Positions 63,074-64,000 of a DNA stretch of 64,000 bases are shown piece after piece; position 1 is the first letter of the stretch; each line of letters starts with the position of its first letter. The notes below the pieces were generated by a model. That model had not been told where the DNA came from. It did not search any database and saw only the letters and a list, made by a program, of their open reading frames with translations. Source of the stretch: Streptacidiphilus rugosus AM-16 (GTDB lineage: Bacteria > Actinomycetota > Actinomycetes > Streptomycetales > Streptomycetaceae); NCBI RefSeq assembly GCF_000744655.1, contig NZ_JQMJ01000003.1, positions 310,001 to 374,000 of the forward strand, read 5' to 3'. Made by a program: the position numbers and the translations under genes.

Positions 63074-63474
63074 GCCGTGCCCAGCTTCCCCAGGATGCGG
63101 TCGAGCTCCTCCAGATCCTCCGGCGACAGCCGGGTCAGCTCGGCCGGCGGTGCCGTGAGAATCTCGATCGCCGTCTCCGCGGCCTCACGGCCCGTCTCCG
63201 TCAGCGTCACCACCTTCGCGCGCCGGTCCGAGGGATCCGCCTCCCGGACGACCAGGCCGCGCCGCTCCAGGTCGTCCACCACCACCGTGGTGTACGGCTT
63301 GTCCATCAGCAGGCGGCCGGCCAACTCGCTCATCCGCACCGGCCCGTCCACCAACGCCCTCAGCGCGCGCCCGCGGCTGAAACTCATGCCCAGCGTGTCC
63401 GCGACACGCTGCTTGCGGTCGTCCGACTCCAGGACCAGCCGCCGCATCACCGCGTACACCCGCTCCGCGCTCAC
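63070..63474 (-). CDS. MarR family transcriptional regulator
   Basis: A 134-residue winged-helix regulator. The HTH includes PVRMSELAGRLLMDKPYTTV, and the wing RRGLVVREADPSDRRAKVV is the MarR signature. The C-terminal helices contain LSPEDLEELDRIL. The GTG start overlaps the MFS stop by a few bases, so the two form an operon, and the regulator probably represses the efflux gene. The end coincides with a palindromic repeat. No ligand is known. Confidence 0.88.
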   Translation of the reverse strand: MSAERVYAVMRRLVLESDDRKQRVADTLGMSFSRGRALRALVDGPVRMSELAGRLLMDKPYTTVVVDDLERRGLVVREADPSDRRAKVVTLTETGREAAETAIEILTAPPAELTRLSPEDLEELDRILGKLGTA

Positions 63475-64000
63475 GACGCGTTCACCGCCGTCCGCTCCTT
63501 GTCCTCGATCCGGTCGAAAACCCGCTGCGCGGTCTCCCGCGCCCGCACGCTCGTCGTCGCCACACCGAGCACCAGCACCGACATCGCGCAGCCCACCACT
63601 ATCCACCACCCGATGTGGCTCGCCTGGGCGAATCCGGTTCTGAAGGTCCCGACCACCGCGGAGGTCACCACCGAGCCGATCACCGCGACGCCCAGCGTCT
63701 GCCCGATCTGGCGGCTGGTGGAGGTGACCGCCGCCGCCACGCCCGCCTGCGCGCGCGGCATGCCGGAGACGGCCGTGTTGGTCACCGGGGCGTTCAGCAT
63801 CCCGAAGCCCACCCCGAACAACGCGTAGGACAGCAGCAGCAGCCACAGCGGGGTGTGGACGCTCAGTCCGACCAGCAGCAGCGCGCTCGTGCCCATCGCC
63901 AGGCCCGCCGCGACCAGCGGCAGCCGGGGTCCGCGGGCGCCGACCAGGCGGCCGCTGAGCGGTGAGAAGACCACCGTCGCCAGCGCCATCGGCAGCGTGC
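63471..64000 (-). CDS. MFS drug transporter, C-terminal part (cut by the window)
   Basis: Only the last 176 or so residues are in the window; the N-terminal part lies beyond base 64000. The visible part has about four spans with SPLSGRLVGARGPRLPLVA, VTSTSRQIGQTLGVAVIG (the DHA2 motif with SRQIG) and a C-terminal basic tail. It fits the 14-span EmrB/QacA drug-efflux group. It precedes marR on the same strand with an overlap, which suggests regulation by the MarR protein. Confidence 0.8.
   Translation of the reverse strand, partial: TLPMALATVVFSPLSGRLVGARGPRLPLVAAGLAMGTSALLLVGLSVHTPLWLLLLSYALFGVGFGMLNAPVTNTAVSGMPRAQAGVAAAVTSTSRQIGQTLGVAVIGSVVTSAVVGTFRTGFAQASHIGWWIVVGCAMSVLVLGVATTSVRARETAQRVFDRIEDKERTAVNAS

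Overview
The window is very GC-rich, gene-dense actinobacterial chromosome, most likely from the Streptomycetaceae (Streptomyces, Kitasatospora or Streptacidiphilus; the genus cannot be fixed from sequence reading alone). Reasons: the dnaK-grpE-dnaJ-hspR operon with HspR (HAIR) operators, many GTG/TTG starts and start-stop overlaps, a bacterial proteasome activator (Bpa), a mycothiol-dependent-type isomerase, paired eukaryotic-like Ser/Thr kinases, and long Ser/Pro/Thr-rich secreted proteins. No rRNA, tRNA, insertion sequence or CRISPR array was recognised. About 57 genes were assigned.

Layout. (1) 0.5-13.3 kb: a tightly overlapping plus-strand surface-glycan cluster (GT2, small exported protein, three GT4 enzymes, a DUF2206-type giant membrane protein, a small membrane protein, a Wzx-like flippase, a pyruvyl transferase), closed by convergent genes for a secreted glycoside hydrolase and a LamG-domain surface protein. 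(2) 13.4-20.2 kb: an EtfD-like membrane Fe-S oxidoreductase divergent from dnaK-grpE-dnaJ-hspR. (3) 20.2-28.1 kb: a TDT/TehA-like transporter with a divergent LysR regulator, a nitrilase-family hydrolase, a maleylpyruvate-isomerase-family enzyme, an MFS transporter and two exported peptidases. (4) 28.4-38.9 kb: a branched-chain 2-oxoacid/pyruvate dehydrogenase operon (E1alpha-E1beta-E2) divergent from an orphan LuxR-type response regulator, a phosphotransferase, two Ser/Thr kinases, Bpa and a secreted stalk protein. (5) 39-46 kb: a DUF4232 lipoprotein divergent from an HTH-membrane protein, a quinone reductase, an LCP-family cell-wall ligase, an ArsR regulator and a PIG-V-like mannosyltransferase. 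(6) 46-50.9 kb: a K+ channel with TrkA domain, MoeA, DUF6457, MobA and an acyl-CoA dehydrogenase. (7) 51-56.6 kb: a DUF5819-HTTM pair (HTTM frameshifted), a stand-alone BRO-N/antirepressor gene, a TrmH-type RNA methyltransferase, a PNPOx-fold protein, and a divergent VOC/CGNR pair. (8) 56.6-64 kb: a complete polyamine-type ABC importer (PotD-A-B-C), PaaN, and a MarR-MFS pair cut by the window end.

How parts work together. The 5' cluster holds most of the parts for making and flipping a lipid-linked, probably pyruvylated glycan; no classical Wzy polymerase or initiating phosphoglycosyltransferase was seen, so the DUF2206 protein is the most interesting candidate for an undescribed step. The chaperone operon looks autoregulated by HspR, with two HAIR-like sites before dnaK. 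Other notable signals are a family of interspersed 100-130 bp palindromic repeats at gene 3' ends, in-frame palindromes inside moeA and trmH, a 31-copy hexanucleotide tract encoding a Thr-Pro stalk in a kinase, two -1 frameshifts at homopolymer runs, and several unassigned operator-like dyads.
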